A stretch of 64,000 nt of DNA, from NCBI RefSeq assembly GCF_000002985.6, contig NC_003281.10, positions 3,472,001 to 3,536,000 of the forward strand, written 5' to 3'. Positions 21,676 through 31,778 of the stretch are shown piece after piece; within the stretch, counting starts at the first letter, position 1; the number at the start of each line of letters is the position of its first letter. A program made the translations under genes and the position numbers. This DNA comes from Caenorhabditis elegans. Its lineage: Eukaryota; Nematoda; Chromadorea; Rhabditida; Rhabditidae. The notes under the pieces are model-generated. The model was not told where the DNA came from. It ran no database searches and saw only the letters and a program-made list of their open reading frames with translations.

Positions 21676-22459
21676 ATGAGCCAAAATTCTGTGTATTCCC
21701 AAACAATTGCTGAAAAAGACGACGGGGAGAAGAAATTCGAGGAAGTGCTCATCGAAGTCGAGCAATTCATCGTCAATATATTTAAATGGGCATTCTTGAT
21801 GCTAGCTGTACTTTTTACAATTATTTATCAGGTTCTTTTTTGAATAAATTAGATTTCGAGGAGAGGGAGCTATTATACAGACGCAAAATTTTTGTACCCG
21901 GTGTCTTTTCACAACACTTTTTTTTGCTAATTGAGAAAAGATGTGCGCCTTTGAGGAGTACTGTAATTTGAAACTTTCGTTGCTGCGGTATTTTTAAATT
22001 TTTTTAAAAAATCGACTTTTAATAGTTTTTTCGATAAAAAAATATATTAACAAATTGTGAGAAAAATTATTAAAAGTTTGAAATTACAGTACTCTTTAAA
22101 GGCGCACAGCGTGTCACATTTGACAAAATTTGTCGTGTCGAGACCTGCTACCGTACTTTTGGGGCCGAAATTGAAAATTCTCACGCCTGAATAATAAAAT
22201 ACAAAAATCACAGAAACAAGAAGAATTATGGAAGTTATGAGACATAGGAGGCAAGAAAATAAATTAATATATATATTTTATACAGTCATCGAAATGTGAT
22301 TCGGGAAGGAATTGTCCAGGAGGGCCGCGTTTTGTGGTTTACATGGAAGAACTAGTAGATCTGTTGACCAGGAGAATGATTCTACAGGAATATCTGAAAA
22401 TATTAGAAGTTAAGGATGTTAGTGGGGGGTCAAGGGTGTCGGATTTTTGTGATATTTAG
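21676..22459 (+). CDS. Small single-pass membrane protein, 109 residues, unrecognised
   Basis: Two exons, 21676-21831 and 22286-22459, join in frame at Gln52 across a 454-base intron. An acidic N-terminus (AEKDDGEKKFEEVLIEVEQF) leads to a hydrophobic segment, FKWAFLMLAVLFTIIYQ, which is a probable TM helix with no cleavable-signal character. A Cys-Gly stretch (CDSGRNCPGGPRF) and an amphipathic helix (YMEELVDLLTRRMILQEYLK) follow. The acidic side is probably cytosolic, but topology is uncertain. The start has TTTTCAG nine bases upstream. The intron contains a GCGCCTTTAAAG palindrome. I recognise no family; it lies tail to tail with the RGP1-like gene. Confidence 0.7.
21942..22108. repeat. TGCGCCTTTAAAGAGTACTGTA palindromic element, copy 1
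   Basis: TGTGCGCCTTTGAGGAGTAC, TGTAATTTGAAACT and their complements AGTTTGAAATTACAGTACTC, TTTAAAGGCGCACA form a hairpin of about 167 bases. The tail GTGTCGAGACC follows at the right. It lies in the intron of the small TM gene. Confidence 0.8.
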
Positions 22460-23041
22460 AAAAATGGGAAATTTTCAAAATTTTTTGTTGAATTTTTCAA
22501 TACTTTGGAAAACCGGATATCATCGATTTGTTTTTCGATATTTTGGAAAAGTGGAAATTTTCTATTTTTTTGATTTTTCGACATTTTATTTAAAAAACCT
22601 TTTTTTTTTTTGAAAAATACCTTAAAATTTTAGCCATTTTCCGATTTTTTTCAAAATAAAATTGCATGATTGACATCATGTTTTTTTCTCATTAACATAG
22701 ACAGCATTTTATAAAATTGGAATTTCCGGAAAATACAAAATAAAAAATTTTCATTTTCCGATAATGTAGAAAATCTACAATTTTCAGTTTTTTTCGATAT
22801 TCTTTTAAAAAAAACGATTTTTTGAGAGATCACTAATTTTGGCAATTTTTTCAATTAAAAAAAAATTTCCATGATTTCACTATTTTTTTCTCATTAACAA
22901 AAATTCCGGAAAATCGAAAATTTTTCATATTTTTATGGGGTTTTTTTTTTCAAATATCTCGATTTTTCGATATTTTGGAAAATGGAAAAATTCAAATTTC
23001 CGGAAAATCGAAATATTAAAAATGTTTTTTTTTTTCGATTT
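22460..23041. other. AT-rich convergent spacer
   Basis: Between the stop of the small TM gene and that of the RGP1-like gene. Runs such as TTTTTCGATATTTTGGAAAA recur four or five times (22500-23000), giving weak internal repetition. I see no exon here that would extend the RGP1-like protein. Confidence 0.5.
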
Positions 23042-26000
23042 TCAATTTTTTTTTTCGGCTATCTCTGTAAAATTCTGCAACAAACCAATTGGAGCAGCAG
23101 AACTAGCAACATCTCCATTCAAATGAACATCATAAGCCTTCTCAGTTACGACGAAAACGAATCGAATTCGCCATTTCAGCTGTACAGAGTCTGTTGAAAA
23201 TGTTGGTGTAGCTGTAAGTGGAATACTCAATCGGAATGTCGAATCTGGTGAGAATGTACAAATCGGAGCAGTTTGACAGTGCACTTTCACCATTTTCTGA
23301 AATATAATTGGTGGTTTTTGTTGTTTTTTGCAATAAATTTTTTGGAATTTTTATAAATTTTTTAAATGATTTTTTCAACTTTGCAACAAAAAAGGGAGGT
23401 TTTCGACATTTTTGTGTTTCCGGCTGTTTTAAATGGTTTTTATTCATTAAAAAAAACTAATCTGAGGCATAATTTGTCAGTTTTTCAGACATTTTTCAGC
23501 CGAAAAAATTTGGTAATTGAAAATTTATTTAGTGAAACTATAAAGCGGGAAAATCATGAGTCACAGCTCGTGTACTTCACGAGGAGAAGTATGCATTTTT
23601 TTTTGCATAATTTTTCGTTTTTTTTTAGTAATTTCTCGGGTCTTTGAGCTTTTTCTATTGTCAAATTTGAATTTTTTACTTAAATTCTGTCTATTTTCAA
23701 ACCAAATCCCCAAATCTCAGTTCCCAATAAGTACCTTTTTCCCCTCTTCAACATCTGCATCAATTAAATGTTCCTCCGTCTCAATTGTTGCTGAATACTG
23801 TACACATGGCGTGGTGGCTCCATTAAAATCTAAAAATCCGCACACATCATCTCCAAGTTTATAAGCTTTTTTTGGAAGTGTCAATAGAGCAACTCGAGAT
23901 GTCGATGAGTTATGTGTTAGAGCAAATGCTATCGATTTTCTTGCTTGAGTCAGATCGTCCACTGTTGCCATTACGGTCTGAAATATTTGTAGAATTTAAC
24001 TGATTTTTTGTCACTTTTTCAGAACATTTTCAATTTTGTTGTCTTTGCGCCCTTTTTTATAGAAAATTTTATGGAAAAATTGACATTTATCGCTTTTTTT
24101 TCCGATTTTTGGCAGATTTTTTGCACTTTTTTGGATGTTTAGAATTTTTTTTTGATTATTTCTCGGCAATCTCAATTTTCTGCAAAGAATGTATAATATT
24201 AATTTCACAAAACTGAATATTTATCGTTTTATTCGAAACATCGTAATTTTTTCAAGAAAACATTATTTTTCTTGCTTTTTTTCAGAAAATATTTTTCCGA
24301 AAATTATTTTTCGGAGTTTTCCTTTTATTTTTGCAAAATAAAAATTTTTTTGCAAAATTTTTTGATTTAGATAACTCCCGGTAACTTATATTTTTGAAGA
24401 TTTTTTTTTTTAGTTTTCAAAATTAAAAAAATGGTCGTTTTTTAGTACTTTTTTCAATTTTTAAGGGATTTTTTAACGAAAAATTTAAAACTTCTCTTGT
24501 TTTTTGGATTTGGTAGGCTATTTTTTGAACAAAAAAAATCAACAATTTGATTTATAAAAAATACTTTTTTTCCAAAAATCGAAAATTTTCAAAAATTGTG
24601 CGAAAAAATGTTTTTTTTGTTTTTTATTGTCTATTTTAAAAAAATTGGCAGGTTTTAAGTTTAATTTTTTTCGAAACGAATTTTTCGGAGTTTTCTCTAT
24701 TTTTGCAAAATTTTGGATAAGTCTCGGCTATGAATATTTTTGAAGAGATTTTTTCGTTTTCAAAAAATCAAATCGAAAATTTTCTTTTTTTTTCGTCTTT
24801 TTTCAGGTTTTATATTGAAAATTTTAATTTTTTGTGGTTTTTTGTCCGATTTTGAAGGGTTTTTTTTTCGAAAAATCGAGAATTTGATTTTAAAAAATAC
24901 TTTTTCGATTTTATAGGGTTTTCTTTTTTTTTCAAAAAAATCGAAACTTTCAAAAATTGTGCAAAAAATTTGTTTTGAAAAAATCATCAAATACTTTTTT
25001 TTCTCATTAAAAATCGATAATCTGTGCATACCTCAACCACTGATGGTCTAAGAGTAGTTGAAGCAAGAAATGGATTTGCTGGAAGTGAGAGTTTCGTTTC
25101 GAGACCCACTGATGGTATGATTCGAATGGGTAAATGAGCTGATTTTATATGCTCTTGAACATGGGACACTGCGACCGTAATTCGATTGGAATATTTAACC
25201 AAATGTCCACGGAATGTTGGTGGAATTCCATTACGAGATAATGGGATCTGAAAGATTATTCTTAAAGAATTAATTTGTTTTTAATTCTTTTTTAAATCTG
25301 ACATGTGAGAATTTGATAATTTAGACTCAAAATGACCCAGAACTACCGAATTTCTTAATGAAACTTTCTGAAAATTTTTCAAAAAAAAGTTATGGCCGCT
25401 CAAATTATTGGAAAAATGGTATGTTTAAAATCTCAAGCTAAAATCTCAAATTTTGGCAACTTTTCAGTGTCGCAGCGGTTGGAACTTAATTTTTTTTTGA
25501 TTATCACACTTTAATGCATGTCTTCTTAATTTGAGATTTTAGCTAAAAATATATCACCATTTTCCTAAACTTTGAGCGACCATAACTTTTTTAAAAAAAA
25601 TTTTCAGAACGTCTCATAGCGAAATTCGGTAGTTTTGAACCATTTTGGGTCTAAAAAAGTTTAAATTTTTTTAAAGCTGAAATCTTTTTGATTTGAAAAT
25701 AATTTGATCAAAACGGTCCGAAACTACCGAATTTCACAATGAGACTTTCTGAAAATTTCTCGAAAAAAGGCTTATTTTCAGCCAAAATCTAAAATTTTGC
25801 CAATTTGACAAAGTCATAAGTTGTGAAATTATTTGTTTATTTTATTATCCTTTTTTAATGCATACGATTTTGTGCACCCATCGACCTAAAATGTACCGGA
25901 ATCAACGAAAAAACTCCTAATAAATCACCAAAGTGTGCATTAAAGGGTGTTAATTAAATAAAAAAAAATTAATTCCACAACTTGTGACTTTGTCAAGATG

Positions 26001-27056
26001 ACTAAATTTGAGATTTTAGATTAAAATAATCGATTTTCCAAAATTCTGAACCGAAATAACTGACGCTTAGCGAAATTCGGTAGTTTTTGGCCATTTTGGG
26101 TTAAAAAAAGCAATGTCTCAAAATTCTATACTCAACCGTTCCAAAAAAAATCAAAAGAAAATGAACACTAACATCACAAACGAATTGTTTTGTTTGTCCG
26201 GGACCTAGTTGTAATTCGCAAAAAAGAATATTCGGATGAGATGAATAAACGGTGGCAGCTGATTTTGTAACAGAAGTTGTGGGACGAGGACGCGATGATG
26301 GCGTGGAATTTGATGATGTAGCGCCGATAGTTCGTTCTGTAATAAAAATAGTTCGTTTAAATTGAGAATTGTCGTTAAGAGGCTTTTTTTTGACTCTGAA
26401 AAACCAAAAATGGCACTAAAAAGCGAATTCCAAGATTTTTGCGTCAAAAATACGGTACTCGTGGTCTCGAAACGACTTTTTTTTCAAATGTGTAACGCTG
26501 CGCGCCTTTAAAGAGTACTGTAATTTCAAACTATCGTTTTTGTGGAATATTCAGATTTTTCATTTATATATATATATATATATATATTTATTTTTATTAA
26601 AATCCTTTGAAAATTTGAAAAGTCGGTAGAAAGAAAAGTTTGAAATTACAGTACTCCTTAAAGGAGCACACTTTTCTGAATTTAACGCCGCCGGAAGTCA
26701 AGTTTATTCAATTAATTTTTTAAATAATTTTGCGAGTAACTTAAAAAATTTTGCGTAAAATTAAAAATTTCGACGATTGCGACTCGGAAAAGTTGGTGAA
26801 ATTGAATATTTTGGTTTTTTTTCGGAATTCTCAAGCTTTTTCGTTCAGAAAATTGGGTTTTCGAAGTCTAATTTTTAATTTTTTGCCAACTTTCCATAAA
26901 ATTACCGCAAATAAGCTGAAGGCTTCCCCATGCCAGTTGCTCGACAACTCCTTGTTTTCCACGTGACAAATTGCTCACTGTCACAGTGATTCGAATGGTT
27001 TCGCCGGCCAAATATATTGCCACCTCACGATCCAATGTGGCTGAAACCTCCAGCAT
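23042..27056 (-). CDS. RGP1-like arrestin-fold subunit of the RIC1-RGP1 Rab6 GEF
   Basis: Five minus-strand exons: 27056-26906, 26336-26182, 25247-25032, 23977-23735 and 23296-23042, in frame, giving 339 residues. It aligns by eye with human RGP1: N-terminal LEVSATLDREVAIYLAGETI and EQLAWGSLQL, then NILFCELQLGPGQTKQF, IPPTFRGHLVKYSNRITVAV, and late KKAYKLGDDVCGFLDFNGA and STDSVQLKWRIRFVFV. RGP1 pairs with RIC1 at the Golgi to activate Rab6 and keep endosome-to-Golgi recycling going. The fold is arrestin-like. It is about 50 residues shorter than the human protein: the C-terminal segment around W-x-LPI-x-VLP is not found, so a further exon or a truncated worm protein are both possible. Introns 2 and 1 hold large palindromes. 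Confidence 0.85.
25321..25655. repeat. Large inverted repeat in RGP1-like gene, unit 1
   Basis: The left arm runs TTAGACTCAAAATGACCCAG, AACTACCGAATTTC, AAGTTATGGCCGCTCAAA. The right arm runs TTTGAGCGACCATAACTTTT, GAAATTCGGTAGTTTTGAAC, CATTTTGGGTCTAA. About 335 bases with arms of roughly 130-150. Confidence 0.75.
25706..26106. repeat. Large inverted repeat in RGP1-like gene, unit 2
   Basis: AAACGGTCCGAAACTACCGA and AATTTGACAAAGTCATAAGT on the left pair with ACTTGTGACTTTGTCAAGAT and GAAATTCGGTAGTTTTTGGC on the right. The outer arms share sequence with unit 1 but the inner halves differ, so the two are related but not simple duplicates. Confidence 0.7.
26499..26671. repeat. TGCGCCTTTAAAGAGTACTGTA palindromic element, copy 2
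   Basis: CTGCGCGCCTTTAAAGAGTA and GTAATTTCAAACT pair with AGTTTGAAATTACAGTACTC and CTTAAAGGAGCACA. A TA microsatellite (26566-26588) occupies the loop side. It is preceded by the family word GTCTCGAAACGAC. It lies in intron 1 of the RGP1-like gene. Confidence 0.75.
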
Positions 27057-27769
27057 TCTGCAATTTTCAGATTTTTTTTCGGTTTTTATAATAAAACTTT
27101 TAAATAGATTTTTTTGCGCTATATTTCCAGCTCTTTACAATTTTTTTTTGAGAAAAAGTGCGATTTTTCCGCTATTTTAATCAACATTTTGGGTTTTGTT
27201 AAATCGAAAAATCGAAAAAAATTGAATTTCTGAGATAAATATTTTAAAAAAACCTATTTTCATATGAGAATCTGTAAAATAGACAAATATTGAAGCAGAT
27301 ACATAATCCAGAACTCAAATCTGATAATTTAGGAGAAAATAAGGAAATAATGGGAAAAAACACAAAAAAAAATAACAAAATTCAATTCATTTCGTACCCG
27401 AGGGGGATTTGAATACCGGTAAAATATACACGTGGGATGCGAAATAAAAAAAATAAATAATTTTAAAGATAAAATATTAAACATCGACTTCTCCTTCACG
27501 CATGACAGTCAATTCTTCGTGTATCTGATTGAGATATTTGATTTTCAGAGCTCCTTCGAAGCAAGGCTGCGAGAAAATGCAATTCGGATTGTTCTTACGG
27601 TAGGTGTTTGCTGAAAATTAAAGTATTTTATTGGAAACCGTTAATATTATGGGAACACGGTTCACTCTGAAATCGACGTTTAAAACGCGCTCCACTGCCA
27701 ATTTCAAACGCTCCGCCTCTTACAGTTGGATCTCGTTAGGTATTTGGCGGCAAACCCGGGAGGCCCCAC

Positions 27770-28022
27770 GAAAAGGGGAACTGAACGAAAAGGGGAAATT
27801 GGCACCGTGCCAACGCATAAAACGCACTTTTTCTCGAAGAAAACGGTACAACGATGCTCCGAAATTAAGCGTCGCGTGTTGTTAAGCGTATCTTCTAGAA
27901 GAAAAGTTCGAAAAAAGTCGTGCGTTGAATGAGAAAAAAAGCGTTTTATGCGTTGGCACGGTGCCAATTTTCCCTTTTCGCATTTCCCCTTTTCGTTCAG
28001 TTCCCGCTTTCGTGGGGCCTCA
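27770..28022. repeat. AGGCCCCACG palindromic element, copy 1
   Basis: The left arm AGGCCCCACGAAAAGGGGAA, CTGAACGAAAAGGGGAAATT, GGCACCGTGCCAACGCATAA is the near-perfect reverse complement of the right arm, which ends GTTCCCGCTTTCGTGGGGCC. The arms are about 85 bases each, with a centre containing TCGCGTGTTGTTAAGCG. GC content is well above the surroundings. Confidence 0.85.
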
Positions 28023-28036
28023 AACCCGGAAATTCG

Positions 28037-28299
28037 AGAGGCCCCACGGAAAGAGGATCTGCGAAAATGGGATCTACGAAAAGTGGAGTTAGCAAAAGGA
28101 GATCTGGCATTGTGCCAAACGCACAAAACGTATTTTTTCTCGAAGAGAACGATACAACGATGCTCCGATATTCCGCATCTCGCGTTGTTTAGCGAGTTTT
28201 CCAGAAGAAAAATTTCAAATATCAACGTGCGTTGCAGAAGAAAAATTGCATTTTTTTTTCAGATCTCCTTTTCGTTCACCTCATTTTTCGTGGGACCTC
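28037..28299. repeat. AGGCCCCACG palindromic element, copy 2 (diverged)
   Basis: Begins GAGGCCCCACGGAAAGAGGA and ends TTTTTCGTGGGACCT. The centre repeats ACGATACAACGATGCTCCGA as in copy 1. The arms have diverged, so pairing is partial. Confidence 0.75.
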
Positions 28300-28426
28300 A
28301 AATTCAAGCGTTTTTAAGCATTTTTTTCGTCTTTTTTGCTTAATTTTCCGCGGGTTTTAATAAGTTTTATGCCGAAAATCGATAATTATTTGGACAAATA
28401 ATATTTTTAAGCCATCATCTCGACTT

Positions 28427-28604
28427 CACGTGGAGTCAGAAAGTCCCATTACGCTTTGATCTTCCAAAAATGCGGGAGAAGATGCGCAGACATCTCATCC
28501 GATTTCGCATAATTAAGAGCGTGATGACGTCACAATTTTTCTGGAAAAATATTCCCGCATTTTTCGTAGATCAAACCGCAGTGAGACATTCTCACACCGC
28601 GTAG
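28427..28604. repeat. Palindromic MITE-like element, GCGGGA family, copy 5
   Basis: CACGTGGAGTCAGAAAGTCC and AAAAATGCGGGAG pair with CCCGCATTTTTCGTAGATC and CACACCGCGTAG. The core contains GTGATGACGTCACAA, as in copies 2 and 3. Confidence 0.75.
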
Positions 28605-28775
28605 ATTTAGAAATCATTGAAAACGGCTGAAAATGTAACAAAAAAGACAAAAAATGATTGAAAATCTTTGAATTTTCGCATTTTCCACCAAATACCCAAC
28701 GAGACCCATCTGTTCGGGGCGGAGCGTTCATATTGAATTGGAAATTTTTCTGCGTCCCAATAATATTTCGAATTT

Positions 28776-30536
28776 CTAACCAAAGTTCCGGAATCTCGCC
28801 GCACAAGCCTCCTTTGAACTATCAAAATAGTCGAATCCATCGATTGGTGGTGGCTTCTGAGCTTGAAATGCACTTTTAACTGGTTGTGGAGTAACCGGTT
28901 TTCTCAAAGGTCTCTGTACAGTGACTGGAGTTGGAGTGGGGGCTATGTTCCAAGCGGAAGTAGACGGAACTTGGGGGTTTGGAGGAGCTAAAGGACGTTG
29001 TTGAAGGGGAGCTGGCGGACAAACTCCGGCTTTTGGAATTACTCGATAAGTTTGGCGGCCGTGAGCGTTGGGAACATCTATCTGAAAATAAATTAATTAG
29101 ATATTTACCATAATACGGAATTTTTTCGACATATAACTACGTATTAGCTATAATTTGGCTCTTCTTCTGGCATTTTTTGAGGGTTTTCCAATTTTTTTTT
29201 CGATTGAACACCGCAGAAATTCTAGAAAATTACCTATTGCCTATCCATGTTTTTCCAACATTTTTCATTAAAAATTAGTGTGAAAAAATAGAAAATCCCT
29301 TGATTTTTCTGAAAATAACGTTGATTTTAGTTGAAAAATTTGAAAATGTACTATAAAATTACCTGGAAAGTGCAAATCAGTGATTTGCATCTTACAATTA
29401 ATTTTGAAGCACATTTTCAAATGTTTCAACTGAAATCAACGTTTTTTTCAGATAAATCAAGTGAATTTCTATATTTTTACACTAGTTTTTAAAGAAAAAT
29501 GTTGGGAAAATATGGTGCAATAGGAAATTTTTAGACTTTCCGAAAATAATGCTTCATAAAGTCGATTAAAGTTTGAAAATCCTCAAAAATTGCGAAAAAA
29601 GAGCCAAACTTTGAAAAAATCTGAAATTTCCGCAGCTTGAATATAGTTTTTTTTTGAATTATCACATATTTTGGCTGTTTATCAGTTATTTTAAGCAAAT
29701 TGAATGCCCAGCGACTAAAAAAGCGCCTAAATCAGCGAAAAACTTCCCAAAAATGTTAAAAAAAAAGGGAAAATTCAATAAAACTGAATTCGAAAACGAC
29801 TGCGAAAACGACAAGCTGACGAAATTTTAAATTTCAACAAAATTTTTGACGTTTTTCTCAAAATTTCAATACCGCAATATCATGATATTCATCAGTAGCC
29901 AACGCGGCTCTCCAACAGACTCCTCTCTCATTCGGCGCTTGCTCTCGTGCAACAAATTTGACACGTTGGCCCGGCTTAAACATTTCAGTCAACTTCTCAA
30001 CGTCAGGACGAACAGTGGCTCGAGTCACGAATACATTGGTTGTCAAAGGCTTAGTATAGCCTGGAATCTGAATTTTGTAGTCTTAATAGTTAATTTCGTA
30101 TTAAAATTGCTCGTTATTCCACGTTTCCACAAACCTTGGCAAGAGTTGGCGGATTTTTGGTATATTTCCAGTCAACGAACATATACTGAGCTTTATCATC
30201 GGGAATATTGATAACTGCACCCTCAGCAACCAACATTCGTCCTTGTTTGATAAATTTAAGCTCAGTGCCAACCCAAGCGAGTTCATAGTTTGCCATTTGT
30301 GATAGCTTATCGCCAACTTCAATATCTACCTGAAACATCGGGTTTTATTAAAGTTTTCCTGGAAATAAGCTTACAGTTGTAGCTTTTCTAGCATTGAATT
30401 GAACTATATCGTCATGTTTATATCCACGAGTGAGCAATTCCTTCTTAAAAAGAACACCTTTTCCATCATAGCGAACCATCATCATATCGTGTGAAACAGC
30501 GACGACGGAACCTTGCTTATGAAGGATTGTAGCCAT
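28776..30536 (-). CDS. Unrecognised nematode protein with two repeated beta-rich modules and a Pro-rich tail
   Basis: Four minus-strand exons: 30536-30375, 30329-30135, 30067-29873 and 29081-28776, in frame, giving 285 residues. The first three exons encode two related, beta-rich stretches. One starts GSVVAVSHDMMMVRYDGKGV and ends DIVQFNARKA; the other starts TNVFVTRATVRPDVEKLTEM and ends KPGQRVKFVAREQA before VCWRAALATDEY. Both have a turn of the type G-D/Q-x-V-x-F-x-A-R. I cannot name the fold; OB or KOW-like is only a guess. The last exon is Pro/Gln-rich (PPAPLQQRPLAPPNPQVPST) and ends DGFDYFDSSKEACAARFRNFG. ATATCAG lies nine bases upstream of ATG, a likely trans-splice acceptor. It is probably the downstream member of an operon with lias-1 and rpl-16. 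Confidence 0.7.
29215..29545. repeat. Inverted repeat centred at 29380
   Basis: The centre TGCAAATCAGTGATTTGCA is a perfect palindrome. GTTGATTTTAGTTGAAA pairs with TTTCAACTGAAATCAAC, and AATTAGTGTGAAAAAATAG with ATTTTTACACTAGTTTTT. It lies in intron 3 of the unknown gene. Confidence 0.7.
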
Positions 30537-30575
30537 TTTGTAGCTCTGATATTAATAAAAGATGATATTCAAAGA

Positions 30576-30758
30576 AGAGGCTCCACGAGAAGAGGATCGG
30601 CATAAAGTGGATCTAGCAGTGTTTTAATAAAAATATCTCTTAATTTTTTAGTAAAAATAGTGTTTTTTCGATTTTCCGTAAAATCTAAAATTAAAAACCT
30701 TCAGTTTCTCTGCCCTTAAATGTACTGGCAATTTCCAAATAAATTTCGTGGGACCTCT
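30576..30758. repeat. AGGCCCCACG-family element, copy 3, in the rpl-16 downstream spacer
   Basis: Begins AGAGGCTCCACGAGAAGAGG and ends TTTCGTGGGACCTCT, matching the ends of copies 1 and 2, but the centre is AT-rich and shorter. It lies between the rpl-16 stop and the next start codon, inside the putative operon spacer. Confidence 0.65.
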
Positions 30759-30888
30759 CGAAAACATGCAGTGAGACAGAAATATGAAACAAAGACTCTC
30801 AACAAGTAACCTGAATATGTTTTGAAAAAACAGTAGTGATATGGTCAACAATTTTATAATACCAAACAAAACAGATTTGTGCATGGAT

Positions 30889-31596
30889 TTAATTGTATCC
30901 AAGAGCCTCGATGATCTTCTGGTATTGAGCGATCTTTGGGGCGGCATTCTTCTTTGCTTGAACGGCGAGCTTGTCCATCTTCTTTTTCTGTTCGAAGTAG
31001 GCGGCTCCCTTCACCTTTCTCTTAGCCTCGAGCTTGGCAACAACATCCTGGAATTGCCATCCGACCTCGTGCGATAAGCGTCCAACTGAAAATTAAATAA
31101 TCGTTGTGATCAAAAAAATTATAATAACTCACCGACGCAGAACTTTCTTCTTGGTTGAAGTCGGAATCTGCTGGCTGATGGGGCATGGAGAGACTTGGTC
31201 TTCTGGTATTTGGCTGGAACTCCTTCGTAGGCGCGGAGGTTCTTGAGAGCCTCGTTTCCGCGGTTGGTCTTGTGTGGGAGCATTCCTGAATAGAGAATTT
31301 ATTAATTTAAGTACAGATAATGTTTAAAATCACTCACCTCTGACGGTACGCCAGAAGATCTTTCCTGGAGCACGGTAATGGAAGGCTCCACGGGCTGGGT
31401 TGATGTTACAACGCTTGCGGAGGAAGCTCATGTACTTCAGCTTGGAACGGTGGAAGTTTCCGGAGATGACGATCTCTTCAGCTCTGAGGACGACAACCTT
31501 GTCTCCTTGGAGAAGCTTCTTTGCAACGATGGAAGCCAACCGACCGAGAAGGTGGTTCTTTCCGTCAATGATGATTGCTCTGTTCGACAGACCCAT
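30889..31596 (-). CDS. rpl-16: Cytosolic large-subunit ribosomal protein uL13 (L13a/L16)
   Basis: Three minus-strand exons, 31596-31338, 31285-31133 and 31085-30889, encode 202 residues. The reading [20 protein letters not shown], then [36 protein letters not shown] and a basic helical tail ([19 protein letters not shown]) is diagnostic of eukaryotic L13a. It is a 60S subunit component. Exon sequence is GC-richer and strongly codon-biased compared with its neighbours, as usual for worm ribosomal protein genes. ATTTCAG ends eight bases upstream of ATG and is a likely trans-splice acceptor. Only 182 bases separate it from the lias-1 stop, which suggests an operon, although ribosomal genes often have their own promoters. 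Confidence 0.96.
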
Positions 31597-31722
31597 CGTT
31601 TACCCTGAAATAAATACTGATAAGAAGGGGAAAGTTTAGAAATACACGAGAGTAAAGGAAGAGAGATAAATCGAAGCGAGAGAACGCGCATAACAATAAA
31701 TATATGAAAACTATTTCGAGAA

Positions 31723-31728
31723 TTTATT
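31723..31728 (-). terminator. Poly(A) signal of lias-1
   Basis: AATAAA on the minus strand about 50 bases beyond the lias-1 stop and about 125 bases before the rpl-16 start codon. This is the arrangement expected between two cistrons of a worm operon. Confidence 0.6.
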
Positions 31729-31778
31729 TGGCAAGAATCCCGCACAAATTCTTCTAATATTTACATATTTCAGTAATC

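Larger units (their letters stand above)
27057..28775. other. Spacer upstream of the RGP1-like gene
   Basis: The first 600 bases are AT-rich and include the promoter of the RGP1-like gene. The remainder is almost wholly repeats: two AGGCCCCACG palindromes (27770-28299) and a GCGGGA-family element (28427-28604). No exon is supported beyond the stop of the next gene at 28776. Confidence 0.6.

Noticed and set aside
28513..28790. Possible extra 3' exon of the unknown gene, joining at TTTG/GTTAGA to DGSRWVFGG
   Set aside because: It would remove the TAG at 28776 but then runs into a GCGGGA-family palindrome and ends in repeat-derived sequence. The simple stop is preferred.
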